Position numbers and translations under genes: made by a program. Source: CAZJNX01 sp964547415 (GTDB lineage: Bacteria > Pseudomonadota > Alphaproteobacteria > Rhizobiales > Amorphaceae). From it: DNA of 16,379 bases. Below the pieces are notes generated by a model. The model had not been told where the DNA came from. It saw only the letters and a program-made list of their open reading frames with translations, and ran no database searches. Shown piece by piece: positions 1 through 8,700 of the stretch (position 1 is its first letter; each line of letters begins with the position of its first letter). The stretch covers positions 1 through 16,379 of the forward strand of contig CAZJNX010000104.1 of the NCBI GenBank assembly GCA_964547415.1, written 5' to 3'.

Positions 1-519
1 CCGGCCGGCGGCGAGATCGTCCTGTTCGACCGCTCCTGGTACAACCGCGCGGGCGTGGAGCGGGTGATGGGCTTCGCCTCGGAGCGGCAGGTGGAGGAGT
101 TCTTCCGCGACGTGCCGGACTTCGAGCGGATGCTGGTGCGCTCCGGCATCATCCTGATCAAGTACTGGTTCTCGATCACGGACGAGGAGCAGCAGATGCG
201 CTTCCTCATGCGCATCCACGACCCCATGAAGCAGTGGAAGCTCTCGCCCATGGACCTGCAGAGCCGCGTCCGCTGGGAGCAGTACACCAAGGCCAAGGAG
301 GACATGTTCGAACGCACGAACATTCCCGAGGCGCCGTGGTACATCGTGGAGGGCAACGACAAGCGCCGCGCCCGCCTCAACTGCATCCACCACCTCCTGT
401 CGCAGATTCCGTACGAAGAGGTGCCCTACGAGCGGATCGAGCTGCCCGAGCGGGTCTACAACGAGGGGTACGACCGGCAGACGCTGCCGGACGAGCTCTA
501 CATTCCGCAGGTCTATTGA
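1..519 (+). CDS. ppk2: Polyphosphate kinase 2 (PPK2 family), C-terminal part, start outside window
   Basis: The reading frame is open from base 1 and ends with TGA at 517-519, giving 172 residues of a PPK2 enzyme. This family moves phosphate between polyphosphate and nucleoside di- or monophosphates in the cytosol. The visible part begins just before the Walker B-type segment EIVLFDRSWYNRAGVERVMGF (residues 5-25), where D10 and R11 are the conserved acid and arginine. It continues with the family's KYWFSI segment, the RIHDPMKQWKLSPMD lid region, and a C-terminal WYIVEGNDKRRARLNCI stretch. The N-terminal Walker A half lies before the window. The sequence resembles the short single-domain PPK2 type, but the ADP versus GDP or AMP preference cannot be read here. 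An internal GTG at 55 is not the start, because conserved PPK2 sequence continues upstream of it. Confidence 0.95.
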   Translation, partial: PAGGEIVLFDRSWYNRAGVERVMGFASERQVEEFFRDVPDFERMLVRSGIILIKYWFSITDEEQQMRFLMRIHDPMKQWKLSPMDLQSRVRWEQYTKAKEDMFERTNIPEAPWYIVEGNDKRRARLNCIHHLLSQIPYEEVPYERIELPERVYNEGYDRQTLPDELYIPQVY

Positions 520-531
520 GCGCGCCGACGG

Positions 532-572
532 CGGAGAATCCTCGGCCCGGCGCGGGCGGCGTCGGTTCTCCG
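532..572. terminator. Possible hairpin between convergent ppk2 and hydantoinase genes
   Basis: A 7-bp perfect inverted repeat (CGGAGAA at 532-538, TTCTCCG at 566-572) encloses a GC-rich 27-base loop, just after the ppk2 stop and between two convergent genes. There is no T-tract. The position suits a terminator for either gene, but the structure alone is weak evidence in DNA this GC-rich. Confidence 0.2.
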
Positions 573-667
573 GCCTCGGCACGGCCCCCGCGCCCGGCGC
601 GGTTCCGGCGGGCCCGCGCCGCCGGCATGTCGATCCGTCGTGCCGCCCGGGGGAGCGGAACGGTTGC

Positions 668-2122
668 TCAGGGCGTGAGGCGCGGGGCGGGCTCGAAGTC
701 GGTCACCAGGCGGCCGAGGGGGCGGGCCATGTCGGACAGGTTGCGCGTCAGGTAGGCGCCGTGGCCGATGGGGCCGAGGAGGTCGCCGTCCTTCGTGACC
801 ACCTTGCCGCGGACCATGGTCATCACCGGCCAGCCCGTCACCTCGAAACCCTCCCACGGGGTGTAATCGCAGCCGTGGTGGAGGATCTCCTGGCGCAGCG
901 TCTCCTTGCGGTCCGGGTCCCACAGGGCGATGTCGGCGTCCGAGCCCGGCGCGATGGTGCCCTTCCTCGGGTGCAGGCCGTACATCTTGGCGTGGTTGGT
1001 GGCCGACAGGGCGACGAACGTGTTGAGGTCGATCCGGCCCTTCGACACCCCTTCCGAGAACAGGATCGGCAGGCGCGTCTCCACCCCCGGGATGCCGTTC
1101 GGCACCCAGCGGAAGGAGGTGCGCGCCCCTTCCTTCTGCTTGCCGGTGACGCCGCCGAAATGGAACGGGCAGTGGTCGGACGAGAAGGTCTGGAACACGC
1201 CCGTCAGGATGCCCTCCCAGATCGCCTTCTGGCTGTCCTCGTCGCGGGGCGGCGGGCTGCAGACGTACTTCGCCCCCTCCATGTTGAGGCCTTCCAGGTC
1301 CTTCGCCGTCAGGGTTATGTATTGCGGGCACGTCTCGCCGAAGACCTTGAGGCCGTGCTCGCGCGCCCAGCGGATCTGCTCCATGGCGTCGCGCGAGGAC
1401 ACATGCACGATCATGATGGGCACGTCCACGAGCTCGGCGAAGGAGATCGCCCGGTGCGTCGCCTCCCGCTCCACGGCGGCGGGGCGGGAGACGGCGTGCT
1501 CCCGCGGCTCGGTGCGGCCCGCGCGCTCGAGCCGGTCCGTCAGGTAGCGGATTGCGTCGTAGCTCTCGGCGTGGACCATGACGGTGGCGCCCGTCGCCCG
1601 CGCGACCGAGAAGACCTCGAGGATCTCCCGGTCGTCCAGCTTCAGGTCGTCGTAGGTCATGAAGATCTTGAACGAGGTGTAGCCGTCGGCGACGAGCGCG
1701 GGCAGCTCCTGCCCGAGCACCTGGTCCGTCGGGTCGGACACGATGAGGTGGAAGGAGTGGTCGACGTAGGCCTTGCCGTCCGCCTTGGCGTGGTACTGGG
1801 TGACGGCCTCGCGCAGGGACTGGCCCTTCACCTGCAGCGCGAACGGGATCACCGTCGTGTTGCCGCCGAAGGCGGCGGCGCGGGTGCCGGTCTCGAAGTC
1901 GTCGGCCATGACCGAGCCGTCCGAGCTCAGCTGGGCGAGGTGGACGTGGCTGTCGATCCCCCCGGGCATGACGAGGAGGCCGGTGGCGTCGATCGTCTCG
2001 GCCGCCTCGAAGTCGTGGCCGAGGGCGGCCACCTTGCCGTCCCGGATCGCCACGTCGCACCGGATGGTGTCGGCGGCCGTCACGACGGTCCCCCCCGCGA
2101 TCACCGTGTCGAATGCCGCCAT
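668..2122 (-). CDS. Hydantoinase / dihydropyrimidinase-like cyclic amidohydrolase
   Basis: This 484-residue metal-dependent amidohydrolase belongs to the family that opens the ring of dihydropyrimidines or hydantoins to N-carbamoyl acids. The length is typical. All binuclear-metal ligands are visible: H59 and H61 (GGIDSHVHL), a carboxylatable lysine K152 (TSFKIFMTY), H184 (VMVHAES), H240 (IMIVHVSS) and D316 (SSDHCPF). The C-terminal half has the usual KGTIAPGSDADIALWDP composite-domain motif. I chose the ATG at 2122, giving MAAFDTVIAGGTVV, because this is the normal family N-terminus and GGGAGCGAGGGG lies just upstream; the frame runs further up without conserved sequence. It is the last gene of the pcaH-pcaG-BKACE operon, 34 bases after the BKACE stop. 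The motif around the first histidines (IDSHVHLAQ) departs from the usual IDPHTH of well-studied enzymes, so the substrate may be another cyclic imide or amide. The aromatic-catabolism context supports caution over a pyrimidine assignment. Confidence 0.9.
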   Translation of the reverse strand: MAAFDTVIAGGTVVTAADTIRCDVAIRDGKVAALGHDFEAAETIDATGLLVMPGGIDSHVHLAQLSSDGSVMADDFETGTRAAAFGGNTTVIPFALQVKGQSLREAVTQYHAKADGKAYVDHSFHLIVSDPTDQVLGQELPALVADGYTSFKIFMTYDDLKLDDREILEVFSVARATGATVMVHAESYDAIRYLTDRLERAGRTEPREHAVSRPAAVEREATHRAISFAELVDVPIMIVHVSSRDAMEQIRWAREHGLKVFGETCPQYITLTAKDLEGLNMEGAKYVCSPPPRDEDSQKAIWEGILTGVFQTFSSDHCPFHFGGVTGKQKEGARTSFRWVPNGIPGVETRLPILFSEGVSKGRIDLNTFVALSATNHAKMYGLHPRKGTIAPGSDADIALWDPDRKETLRQEILHHGCDYTPWEGFEVTGWPVMTMVRGKVVTKDGDLLGPIGHGAYLTRNLSDMARPLGRLVTDFEPAPRLTP

Positions 2123-2156
2123 CGTCCCCTCGCTCCCTTTCCGTGTCTTGGCCCGA

Positions 2157-3002
2157 TCATGCAACCGCCGCGCCGGCCGGGGCAAGCGACAGGAGCCGCC
2201 GCGCCTCCGCCACCGTCGCTGGCCGCCGGCCGTACGTCGGGCAAAGGTCCACCACGCGTTTCACGAGGGCCGCGTTGGACGGGGCGAGCGTTTCCCGGTC
2301 GAGGCGGACGTTGTCCTCCAGCCCCGTGCGGCAGTGGCCGCCGAGCTCCAGCGACCAGCGGTTGATGGTGATCTGGTCCTTGCCGATGCCCGCGCCGGTC
2401 CACGTCGCGTCGGGCGCGAGGCGCTTCAACGTGCGCACGTAGTATTCGAACACGTCGCGGTCGACGGGCATCGCGTTCTTCACGCCCATGACGAACTGGA
2501 CGTGCAGCGGCGGGGCGATCTTGCCCTCCTCGACCATCTTCACCGCGTGAAAGATGTGGGACAGGTCGAACGCCTCGATCTCCGGCTTGACGCCGTACGC
2601 CTTCATCTCGGCGGCGAGCCAGTCGATGAGGTCCGGCGCGTTCTCGTACACCCGCGTCGGGAAATTGTTCGAGCCGGTCGTGAGCGAGGCCATGTCCGGG
2701 CGGAGGGGGAGCATGCCGCCCCGCTCGCGCCCGGTGCCCGAGCGCCCGCCCGTCGACAGCTGCACGATCATGCCCGGGCAGTGCTTCTCGATCCCCTCCT
2801 TCAGCCGAGCGAACCGCTCCGGGTCGGACGTCGGCGTCTCGTCGTCGTTGCGCACGTGGCAGTGGGCGAGGGTGGCGCCCGCCTCGAACGCCTCGTGGGT
2901 GGATTCCACCTGCTCCGTCACCGTGATGGGGACGGCCGGGTTGTCCTTCTTGCGGGGCACGGAGCCGGTGATCGCGACGGTGATGATGCAGGGGTCGGCC
3001 AT
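2157..3002 (-). CDS. BKACE (DUF849) beta-keto acid cleavage enzyme
   Basis: This 281-residue protein belongs to the DUF849 family, whose founding member is 3-keto-5-aminohexanoate cleavage enzyme (Kce). These cytosolic zinc TIM-barrels condense a beta-keto acid with acetyl-CoA and split it into acetoacetate plus a new acyl-CoA. The metal-binding signature is intact: H47 and H49 in LAHCHVRN, and E229 in GHCRTGLEDN, with R225 beside it. Family landmarks ITVAITGS at the N-terminus, IVQLSTGG at 79-86 and PEIEAFDLSH at 140-149 are also present. I chose the ATG at 3002 because AGGAGA sits 8 bases upstream; an in-frame GTG at 3026 overlaps the pcaG stop as GTGA and is the alternative. It follows pcaG directly. 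Family members differ in substrate. Given pcaHG, 3-oxoadipate (yielding succinyl-CoA and acetoacetate) is an attractive but unproven substrate, and its residue-level specificity is not readable here. Confidence 0.92.
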   Translation of the reverse strand: MADPCIITVAITGSVPRKKDNPAVPITVTEQVESTHEAFEAGATLAHCHVRNDDETPTSDPERFARLKEGIEKHCPGMIVQLSTGGRSGTGRERGGMLPLRPDMASLTTGSNNFPTRVYENAPDLIDWLAAEMKAYGVKPEIEAFDLSHIFHAVKMVEEGKIAPPLHVQFVMGVKNAMPVDRDVFEYYVRTLKRLAPDATWTGAGIGKDQITINRWSLELGGHCRTGLEDNVRLDRETLAPSNAALVKRVVDLCPTYGRRPATVAEARRLLSLAPAGAAVA

Positions 3003-3010
3003 TCTTCTTC

Positions 3011-3016
3011 TCTCCT
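3011..3016 (-). promoter_or_regulatory. Ribosome binding site that sets the BKACE start
   Basis: On the minus strand this reads AGGAGA, 8 bases before the ATG at 3002. It supports that ATG over the in-frame GTG at 3026, which overlaps the pcaG stop codon. Confidence 0.7.
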
Positions 3017-3022
3017 CGCGCT

Positions 3023-3640
3023 TCACACGTCGAAGAACACGGTCTCGCCCTCGCCCTGGAGGCGGATGTCGAAGCGGTAGAGGCTGGGCGCGGAACCCGC
3101 GACGTGGTGGGCGATGAGCGTCTCCCGCCGGGCGGGCGGCACGCGGGCGAGGACCGGGTCGGTGCCGTTCGCCTCCGCCTCGTCGGCGAAGTAGAGGCGC
3201 GTCGCGAGCGCGAGGTTGATGCCGCGGGCCATGACGAGGACGGCGATGTGGGGGGCGAGCCGTGCCGCGCCGTCCGTGACGATGCCGGGCTTCACGGTCT
3301 CGAGCCGGAACAGGCCGGTGGACAGGTCCGCCGCCACGCGGCCGAAGCCGCGGAAGCCCGGGTGGGTGGCGCCGGCGGCGGCGGCGTAGCGCCCCTGCGC
3401 ATCCGCCTGCCAGGTCTCGATCACCGCGTCCGTCACCGGCGCGCCGGTCCCGTCGAAGACGGTGCCCTCCACCACGATCCGCTCCCCCGGCACGGACGGC
3501 GCGGCGACCTCCGCCCCGATCCGCCGGTCGTACACCGAAAGGCCCGCCACCTCCGGCACGAGGCCGATGTGGACGAACGGGCCCGCGGTCTGGCTCGCGG
3601 TCTCCTTCAGGTAAGAGAGGGGCTGGGGCATTTCCGCCAT
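3023..3640 (-). CDS. pcaG: Protocatechuate 3,4-dioxygenase, alpha subunit
   Basis: This 205-residue protein is the non-catalytic partner of PcaH in the intradiol dioxygenase that cleaves protocatechuate to 3-carboxy-cis,cis-muconate. The sequence shows the alpha-subunit pattern: TASQTAGPFVHIGL at 14-27, the beta-sandwich core IVVEGTVFDGTGAPV at 55-69 with IETWQADAQGRY at 74-85, and the hallmark HIAVLVMARGINLALATRLYF at 131-151. The iron ligands found in the beta subunit are not all present, as expected: the position of the beta HIH pair reads PHIAV. The ATG at 3640 begins one base after the pcaH stop (TAG-G-ATG), so the two subunits are almost certainly translated together. A second ATG at 3631 (MPQPLSYLKE) is an alternative start. 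Confidence 0.95.
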   Translation of the reverse strand: MAEMPQPLSYLKETASQTAGPFVHIGLVPEVAGLSVYDRRIGAEVAAPSVPGERIVVEGTVFDGTGAPVTDAVIETWQADAQGRYAAAAGATHPGFRGFGRVAADLSTGLFRLETVKPGIVTDGAARLAPHIAVLVMARGINLALATRLYFADEAEANGTDPVLARVPPARRETLIAHHVAGSAPSLYRFDIRLQGEGETVFFDV

Positions 3641-3641
3641 C

Positions 3642-4358
3642 CTAGTTCGCGTGCCCGTCCTCGAACGGGGTCTGCCGGCGGCCGCGCAGCACGACGTCGA
3701 AGCGGTACGCGAGGCAGTCGAACGGGACGGCGGCGTTCATGTCGAGGGGGGCGACGAGGCGCTCGCGCGCGTCCGCGTCCGGCACCGCGCCGAGGATCGG
3801 GCACAGCGGGATCAGCGGATCGCCCTCGAAATACATCTGGGTGACGAGCCGCTGGGCGAAGCCCTCCCCGAACAGGGAGAAGTGGATGTGGGCCGGCCGC
3901 CAGGCGTTCCGGTCGTTCGGCCAGGGGTAGGCGCCCGGCTTCACCGTGCGGAAGGCGTAGGACCCGTCCTCGCCGGTGAGACAGCGGCCCGCGCCGGCGA
4001 AGTTCCGGTCCACGGGGGCGCGATAATCGTCGCTCACGTGGCGGTAGCGGCCCGCCGCGTTCGCCTGCCAGATCTCCACCAGCGCCCGGGGGACGGGCCG
4101 CCCCGTCTCGTCGAGGACGCGGCCGTGGACGATGATGCGCTCGCCGATCGGATCGCCCGTCTCCCGCCCGTTGAGGAGGAGGTCCGCGTCCCGCGGGCCG
4201 AAGTCGTCCGGGCCGAACAGGGGACCCGTCTCCTCCGTCGCCGTCGCGGGGACGGACAGGAGCGGCAGGCGCGGGGAGCGGGTGACCGACGTCTTGTAGG
4301 CGGGCGCGAGGGCGGGCGGCTGGCGCCGGAAGTCGCGCTGGAAGAAGCCTCGGGTCAT
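3642..4358 (-). CDS. pcaH: Protocatechuate 3,4-dioxygenase, beta (iron-binding) subunit
   Basis: This 238-residue catalytic subunit binds the non-haem ferric iron that cleaves the protocatechuate ring between its two hydroxyls. All four iron ligands are visible: Y105 (AGRYRHV), Y144 (PGAYPW), H157 and H159 (RPAHIHF). The N-terminal family signature PPALAPAYKTSVTRSP is at 14-29, followed by TEETGP at 41-46. I chose the ATG at 4358 (MTRGFFQRDF) because it gives the normal family length and N-terminus, with GGAG about 11 bases upstream. An ATG at 4406 and the open frame up to 4475 add sequence without family resemblance. It is the first gene of the operon pcaH-pcaG-BKACE-hydantoinase. The promoter should lie in the 135-base gap to the divergent gene at 4494. 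No pca regulator is within the window. Confidence 0.96.
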   Translation of the reverse strand: MTRGFFQRDFRRQPPALAPAYKTSVTRSPRLPLLSVPATATEETGPLFGPDDFGPRDADLLLNGRETGDPIGERIIVHGRVLDETGRPVPRALVEIWQANAAGRYRHVSDDYRAPVDRNFAGAGRCLTGEDGSYAFRTVKPGAYPWPNDRNAWRPAHIHFSLFGEGFAQRLVTQMYFEGDPLIPLCPILGAVPDADARERLVAPLDMNAAVPFDCLAYRFDVVLRGRRQTPFEDGHAN

Positions 4359-4493
4359 CGCGGATCGGCTCCGGAAGCCCTTGCGGGCGGTGGCGTTCCC
4401 TTCCATGGATCGCACCGGCCGGCGCCCGATGCAACGCGTGCCGTGCCGCGCCCGCGAAGGATCTGCCGCCCGCACCCACCGAGGACACCGACC
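4359..4493. promoter_or_regulatory. Divergent promoter region between pcaH and the lprI-like gene
   Basis: This 135-base gap separates two divergent genes, so both promoters should be here. The only structure I see is a 14-base dyad with one mismatched pair, GCACCGGCCGGCGC at 4412-4425, a possible operator. No convincing -35/-10 pair is evident. Confidence 0.3.
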
Positions 4494-4844
4494 ATGCGCC
4501 TTCCGCTTCTCGCCGCCCTCGCCGCGCTCGCCGCCGCCCTTCCCGACGGTCCCGCCGCCGCCCAGAGCTTCGATTGCGCGAAGGCGACGACGGCCGACGA
4601 GAAGGCGGTCTGCGGAAACGGCCGCCTCGCCGCCCTCGACGACGAGATGGCCGCCCTTTACCGGGACATCGAGGCCCGCACCCTCATGGGTATGCGCGGG
4701 GCGGTGCGCGACGACCAGCGCACCTTCCTGGACCGGCGGCGTGCCTGCGGCGGCGACGTCGCCTGCATCCGCGACCTCTATCGCGCGCGGATCGCCGAAT
4801 TGGAGAAGACGCGGGCACAGATCGGCACGCGCGAGGGCGGATGA
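4494..4844 (+). CDS. Small exported LprI/DUF1311-like protein
   Basis: This 116-residue protein starts with a signal peptide (MRLPLL, then an Ala/Leu-rich core, then a likely cleavage after PAAAQ around residue 24). The mature part, SFDCAKATTADEKAVCGNGRLAALDDEMAALYR, has the pattern of the DUF1311 / lysozyme-inhibitor LprI family. It has four cysteines (C28, C40, C85, C91), enough for two disulfides in the periplasm. GAGG 9 bases upstream of the ATG supports the start. Its stop codon overlaps the next start as ATGA (4841-4844), so it is probably co-translated with the alpha/beta hydrolase. The family name comes from a lysozyme-inhibitor lipoprotein. There is no lipobox here, and inhibition of lysozyme should not be assumed. 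Confidence 0.82.
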   Translation: MRLPLLAALAALAAALPDGPAAAQSFDCAKATTADEKAVCGNGRLAALDDEMAALYRDIEARTLMGMRGAVRDDQRTFLDRRRACGGDVACIRDLYRARIAELEKTRAQIGTREGG

Positions 4845-5671
4845 GCGGCGGGGCGGAAGCCATGTGGACCACCGAGACGATCGGCCCGTCGCCGCGCCTG
4901 TCCGTCGACCGGGCGGGGGAGGGGGAGCTCGTCCTCTTCCTCCACGGGATCGGCGGCAACAAGCGCAACTGGCACGACAACCTGCCCGCGTTCGCCCGCC
5001 ACTACCACGCCGTCGCCTGGGACGCGCGCGGCTACGGCGAGAGCGAGGACTACGAGGGCCCGCTCGACTTCCTGGACTACGCGCGGGACGTCGGCCGCGT
5101 CCTCGACCATTTCGGCGCGGCGCGGGCGCACCTCGTCGGCCTGTCCATGGGCGGGCGGATCGCGGGGGCCTTCGCCACCACGCACCCGGAGCGGGTGAAG
5201 GCGCTCGTCCTCGCCGACACCCACCTCGGATTCGCCCACTTCTCCGAGGAGGCGAAGGCGGAGTTCGTGCGCCTGCGCAAGGCGCCGCTCGAGGCGGGCA
5301 AGGAGCCGAAGGACATCGCCGAGCCCGTCGCCCGCACCCTCGTCTCGCCGACGGGCACGGCGGAGAGCTTCGCCAAGCTGGTCGATTCCCTCTGCCGCCT
5401 CCACAAGGAAAGCTACGTCAAGTCCGTGGAGGCCTCCGTGAACGGCGACCTCGACGTCCTGTTCGACCGGATCGCCCACCCGACGCTGGTGGTGGTGGGC
5501 GCGGACGACCGGCTCACCCCCGTCTCCCTCGCCGAGCGCATCCACGGGATGATCCCGGGCTCGGCGCTCCACGTCATCGCGGGGGCGGGGCACCTGTCCA
5601 ACATCGAGAAGCCGGACGCGTTCGACGCGGTCGTCCTCGACTTCCTGCGCCGCGTGGACGCCGCCGCCTGA
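4841..5671 (+). CDS. Alpha/beta hydrolase, 3-oxoadipate enol-lactonase-like
   Basis: This 276-residue alpha/beta hydrolase has a complete catalytic triad: S102 in GLSMGG, D223 in GADDRLTP, and H251 in GAGHLSN. The oxyanion-loop motif is FLHGIGGN at 33-40, and WDARGYGES at 60-68 is the typical segment after strand 4. The cap domain (about 130-200) is short. The overall layout resembles PcaD-type enol-lactone hydrolases and related esterases. The position, divergent from pcaHG, makes an aromatic-pathway role possible, but the sequence around HGIGGNKRNW is not the canonical PcaD one, so I give no symbol. The ATG at 4841 overlaps the preceding stop (ATGA) with GAGGG just upstream. A second ATG at 4862 (MWTTETIG) is a reasonable alternative. 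The protein has no signal peptide and is expected to be cytosolic. Confidence 0.88.
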   Translation: MSGGAEAMWTTETIGPSPRLSVDRAGEGELVLFLHGIGGNKRNWHDNLPAFARHYHAVAWDARGYGESEDYEGPLDFLDYARDVGRVLDHFGAARAHLVGLSMGGRIAGAFATTHPERVKALVLADTHLGFAHFSEEAKAEFVRLRKAPLEAGKEPKDIAEPVARTLVSPTGTAESFAKLVDSLCRLHKESYVKSVEASVNGDLDVLFDRIAHPTLVVVGADDRLTPVSLAERIHGMIPGSALHVIAGAGHLSNIEKPDAFDAVVLDFLRRVDAAA

Positions 5672-5721
5672 GGGGGCGGCGTCCGATCCTCGCGCCGGCG
5701 CCCGCCGCCCCCGATCGGGGG
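5672..5721. terminator. Candidate bidirectional terminator between convergent genes
   Basis: Immediately after the hydrolase stop is a 10-bp perfect stem (GGGGGCGGCG at 5672-5681 with CGCCGCCCCC at 5703-5712). It overlaps a 14-bp perfect palindrome, CCCCCGATCGGGGG, at 5708-5721. The two structures are mutually exclusive. They lie between the convergent hydrolase and RTX genes, as expected for a shared terminator. Neither is followed by a T-run, so function is uncertain. Confidence 0.35.
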
Positions 5722-5754
5722 CTGGCGGATGCGGCGCCGTCGCCGCGCGCGGCG

Positions 5755-8700
5755 TCAGGCGAAGGGCAGGTCCGCGTCGGCGAGGCTCGCCGTCCCGGTG
5801 AAGACCGGATCGGGCGTGCGCGGGGCGACCGGTCCGGGCGTCGGCCGTTCCATGAAATCGATTGCAGGGCGATCTCCGCCGAACAGAGCGTCTGCGTCGA
5901 TTCGCTGTCCATCCTCTCCCAGGTAGATCATGATCTCGGAGGGGTTAACCAACGAGGCAAGACTTTCGTCAATGTCCCACCCGGACAAGGCCAGCCACGA
6001 CCCGCTCGGGATGTCAAGCGGTTTCAGAAATGTCGAGGGGGTAATCTGAACGACCCGATACTCAAGAGATAGTGATCGAGGGGTGGTCGCGTCGAAATCG
6101 TTGGGGAAGCTTGCCACGTCGAAGGCCAAGGTGTCGCCTGGCTCGAAGTCCGTAATCCAAGTGCGATCGGCCGGCAGCGGGCCGCGGCCGATGCCCAAGG
6201 CGTTGATCAGGAACACGTCCTGACCGGAGCCGCCGGTGAGGATGTCGTTGAGGCCAGCGACGCCGTTGACGAGCGTGTCGTCGCCCGCCCCCCCGTCGAG
6301 CGTCTCGAACAATGTCGCCGACAGGACGCCGTCCCAGCCGGGGACACGAACACCTGCGTCGCGGTGATAGGCGATCAGCAGGTCGTCGCCGTCGCCGCCA
6401 GCGAGGCTGTCGCTGTCACGGCCGCCGACGAGCTCGTCGGCGCCACGCCCGCCCGACAGGGTGTCCTCGTCCGCGCCGCCGCGCAGGACGTCGCTGTCGT
6501 CGCCGCCCGACAGGTCGTCGGCACCGTCCTCGCCGAACAGGGCGTCCCGGCCGTCGCCGCCCCTCAGCCGGTCGTTTCCGGCCGCGCCGAACAGCTCGTC
6601 GTTGCCGCCGAGACCCAGGGCGGTGTCGTCGCCGCCGAGGAGGAGGAAGGATTCGCCCCGCCCGTCGCCGAGGCGGACGTCGTCGCCCTCCGTCCCGCGC
6701 CGCTGCACGAGCCACGGGGTCGGATCGGGCACGGCCGCCGGATCGGCGGGCGCGGCCCCGGCGAGGGTGAGGCTGTCGCCCCCGCCGAAGCTGACCACCG
6801 TGCCCGCGGGGGTCGCGGTCGCCGCGGCGAAGGCCGCCTCGATCCGCTCGGGCGGCGCGTCCGTGAGCGCGATCTGCAGCTGGTCGCGGGCCTCGAGGTC
6901 GGTGATGACGTCGGCCCCGCCGTCGTAGACGAACAGGTCCGCGCCGGTGCCGCCCGTGAGGACGTCGTCGCCCGATCCACCCGCGAGGACGTCGGCGCCG
7001 GCGCCGCCGTCGAGGTCGTCGTCGCCCCCGCCGCCGTTCAGCGTGTCGGCACCGGTGCCGCCGTCGCCCACGTCGTCGCCGCCGCCGAGGCGGACGCCGT
7101 CGTCGCCGTCCCCGCCGGAGACGAAGTCCTCGCCACGGCCGGTGGCGACCGTTTGCGACGTCTCGTCGCCGTAGACGACGTCGTGGGCCGCCACGTTCTC
7201 GATCGCGGCGAGGGCGGACAGGTCGGGCAGGGCCGGGGCCGTCGCCGCGTCCGCGTAGTCCGCCAGGGTCGGCAGGGCCGGCGCAGGGGCGGTCCCGACG
7301 GGACCGGCGACCGTCACCGCCGCGAGGGAGGGGGGCGCGGCGCCCGCGGCCGCGATCGTGAGCCGGTCCCCTTCGCCGAAGTCGAGGACGAGGCCGTCCG
7401 CCGTCGTCCGCGCGCCCGCCACCGCCTCCGAGAGGCGCTCCGGCGAAATGCCCCGGACGTCGAAGGCGAGGCGGTCGCCGCGGCCGAAGTCGGCGATCGT
7501 GTCGGCCCCGCCGACGTAGACGAACAGGTCCGGGCCGGGGCCGCCGGTCACGGTGTCGTCACCGCCGCCGCCGGCGAGAGCGTCCGCTCCCGCGCCGCCC
7601 GACAGGACGTCCGGCCCGGCGCCGCCCTTGAGGATGTCGGCGCCCGCCCCGCCCGACAGGACGTCGCCGCCCCTGCCGCCGCCGAGAAGGTCGTCGCCCG
7701 CGCCGCCGTTCTTGGTGTCGTCACCCGCGCCGCCGAGGGCATGGTCGTCGCCGCGGCCGAGGCGCACGAGGTCGTCGCCCGGGCCCGCGTCCACCGCGTC
7801 CTCGCCCCGGCCGGTCTCGATCCGCTGATCCCCGGGGCCGCCATCGTGGCGCTCGCTCCCGCCGGTCTCCCCGAAGGGCCGGACGATGAGGGGCGACAGG
7901 GCGTCCACGAGGGCTTGCCGATCTTCCCCGTCCGCGCCCGGGCGGTCCACGAACAGCCGCGAGCCGTCGTCGAAGGCGAACGCGACGCCCTCGGCGGTCA
8001 CCGCCTCCACGAACCGGTCGAGGGGGCCGGTCGCGCCGGTGGCGGGGGCGAGCTCGATGCGGTCCTTGGCCCCGAGGTCGAGCACCCGCGTCGCACCCGG
8101 GCCGGCCTGGAACAGGTCCGCCCCCGGCCCGCCGCTCATGACGTCCGTTCCCTCGCCGCCGACGAGCGTGTCGGCGCCCGTGCCGCCCGACAGGGTGTCG
8201 TCGCCGGCGTCGCCGGAGACGATGTCGTCGCCCGCGCCGCCGCGGACCCGGTCGTCGCCCTGCCAGCCGGCGAGCACGTCGTTGCCGCCGTGCCCGGCCA
8301 CGGTGTCGTCCGCGCCGAGGGCCGCGATCCAGTCGGCCCGGTCGCCGCCCGCGAGGCGGTCCGCCCCGTTCGTCCCCACGACGAGCATGTCGGCGAGCGG
8401 ATCGAACACGGTGGGCGCCGCCGGCCCGGGCGCGACGCCCGAAAGCAGCAACGTGTCGCCGCCGCCGAAGTCGAGGCGCGTGCCTTCCTCGCCGTCCGGG
8501 TCGAGGACGCGGGCGATCGCGATCGGCGCGCGCACGTCGCCCGGCGCGCCGTCCGGCCGGGCCAGCACGACCTGGTCGCCCGGGCCGAGGTCGAGGATCG
8601 TGTCGGCGCCGCCGGAATAGAAAAAGGTGTCGGCGCCCGCGCCGCCGGTCATCGCGTCGTCGCCCGACCCGCCGACGAGGAGGTCATCGCCCGCGCCGCC

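Noticed and set aside
4406..4475. Longer pcaH start options upstream of 4358
   Set aside because: The added residues have no resemblance to PcaH and no better ribosome site; the 238-residue form has the family's normal length.
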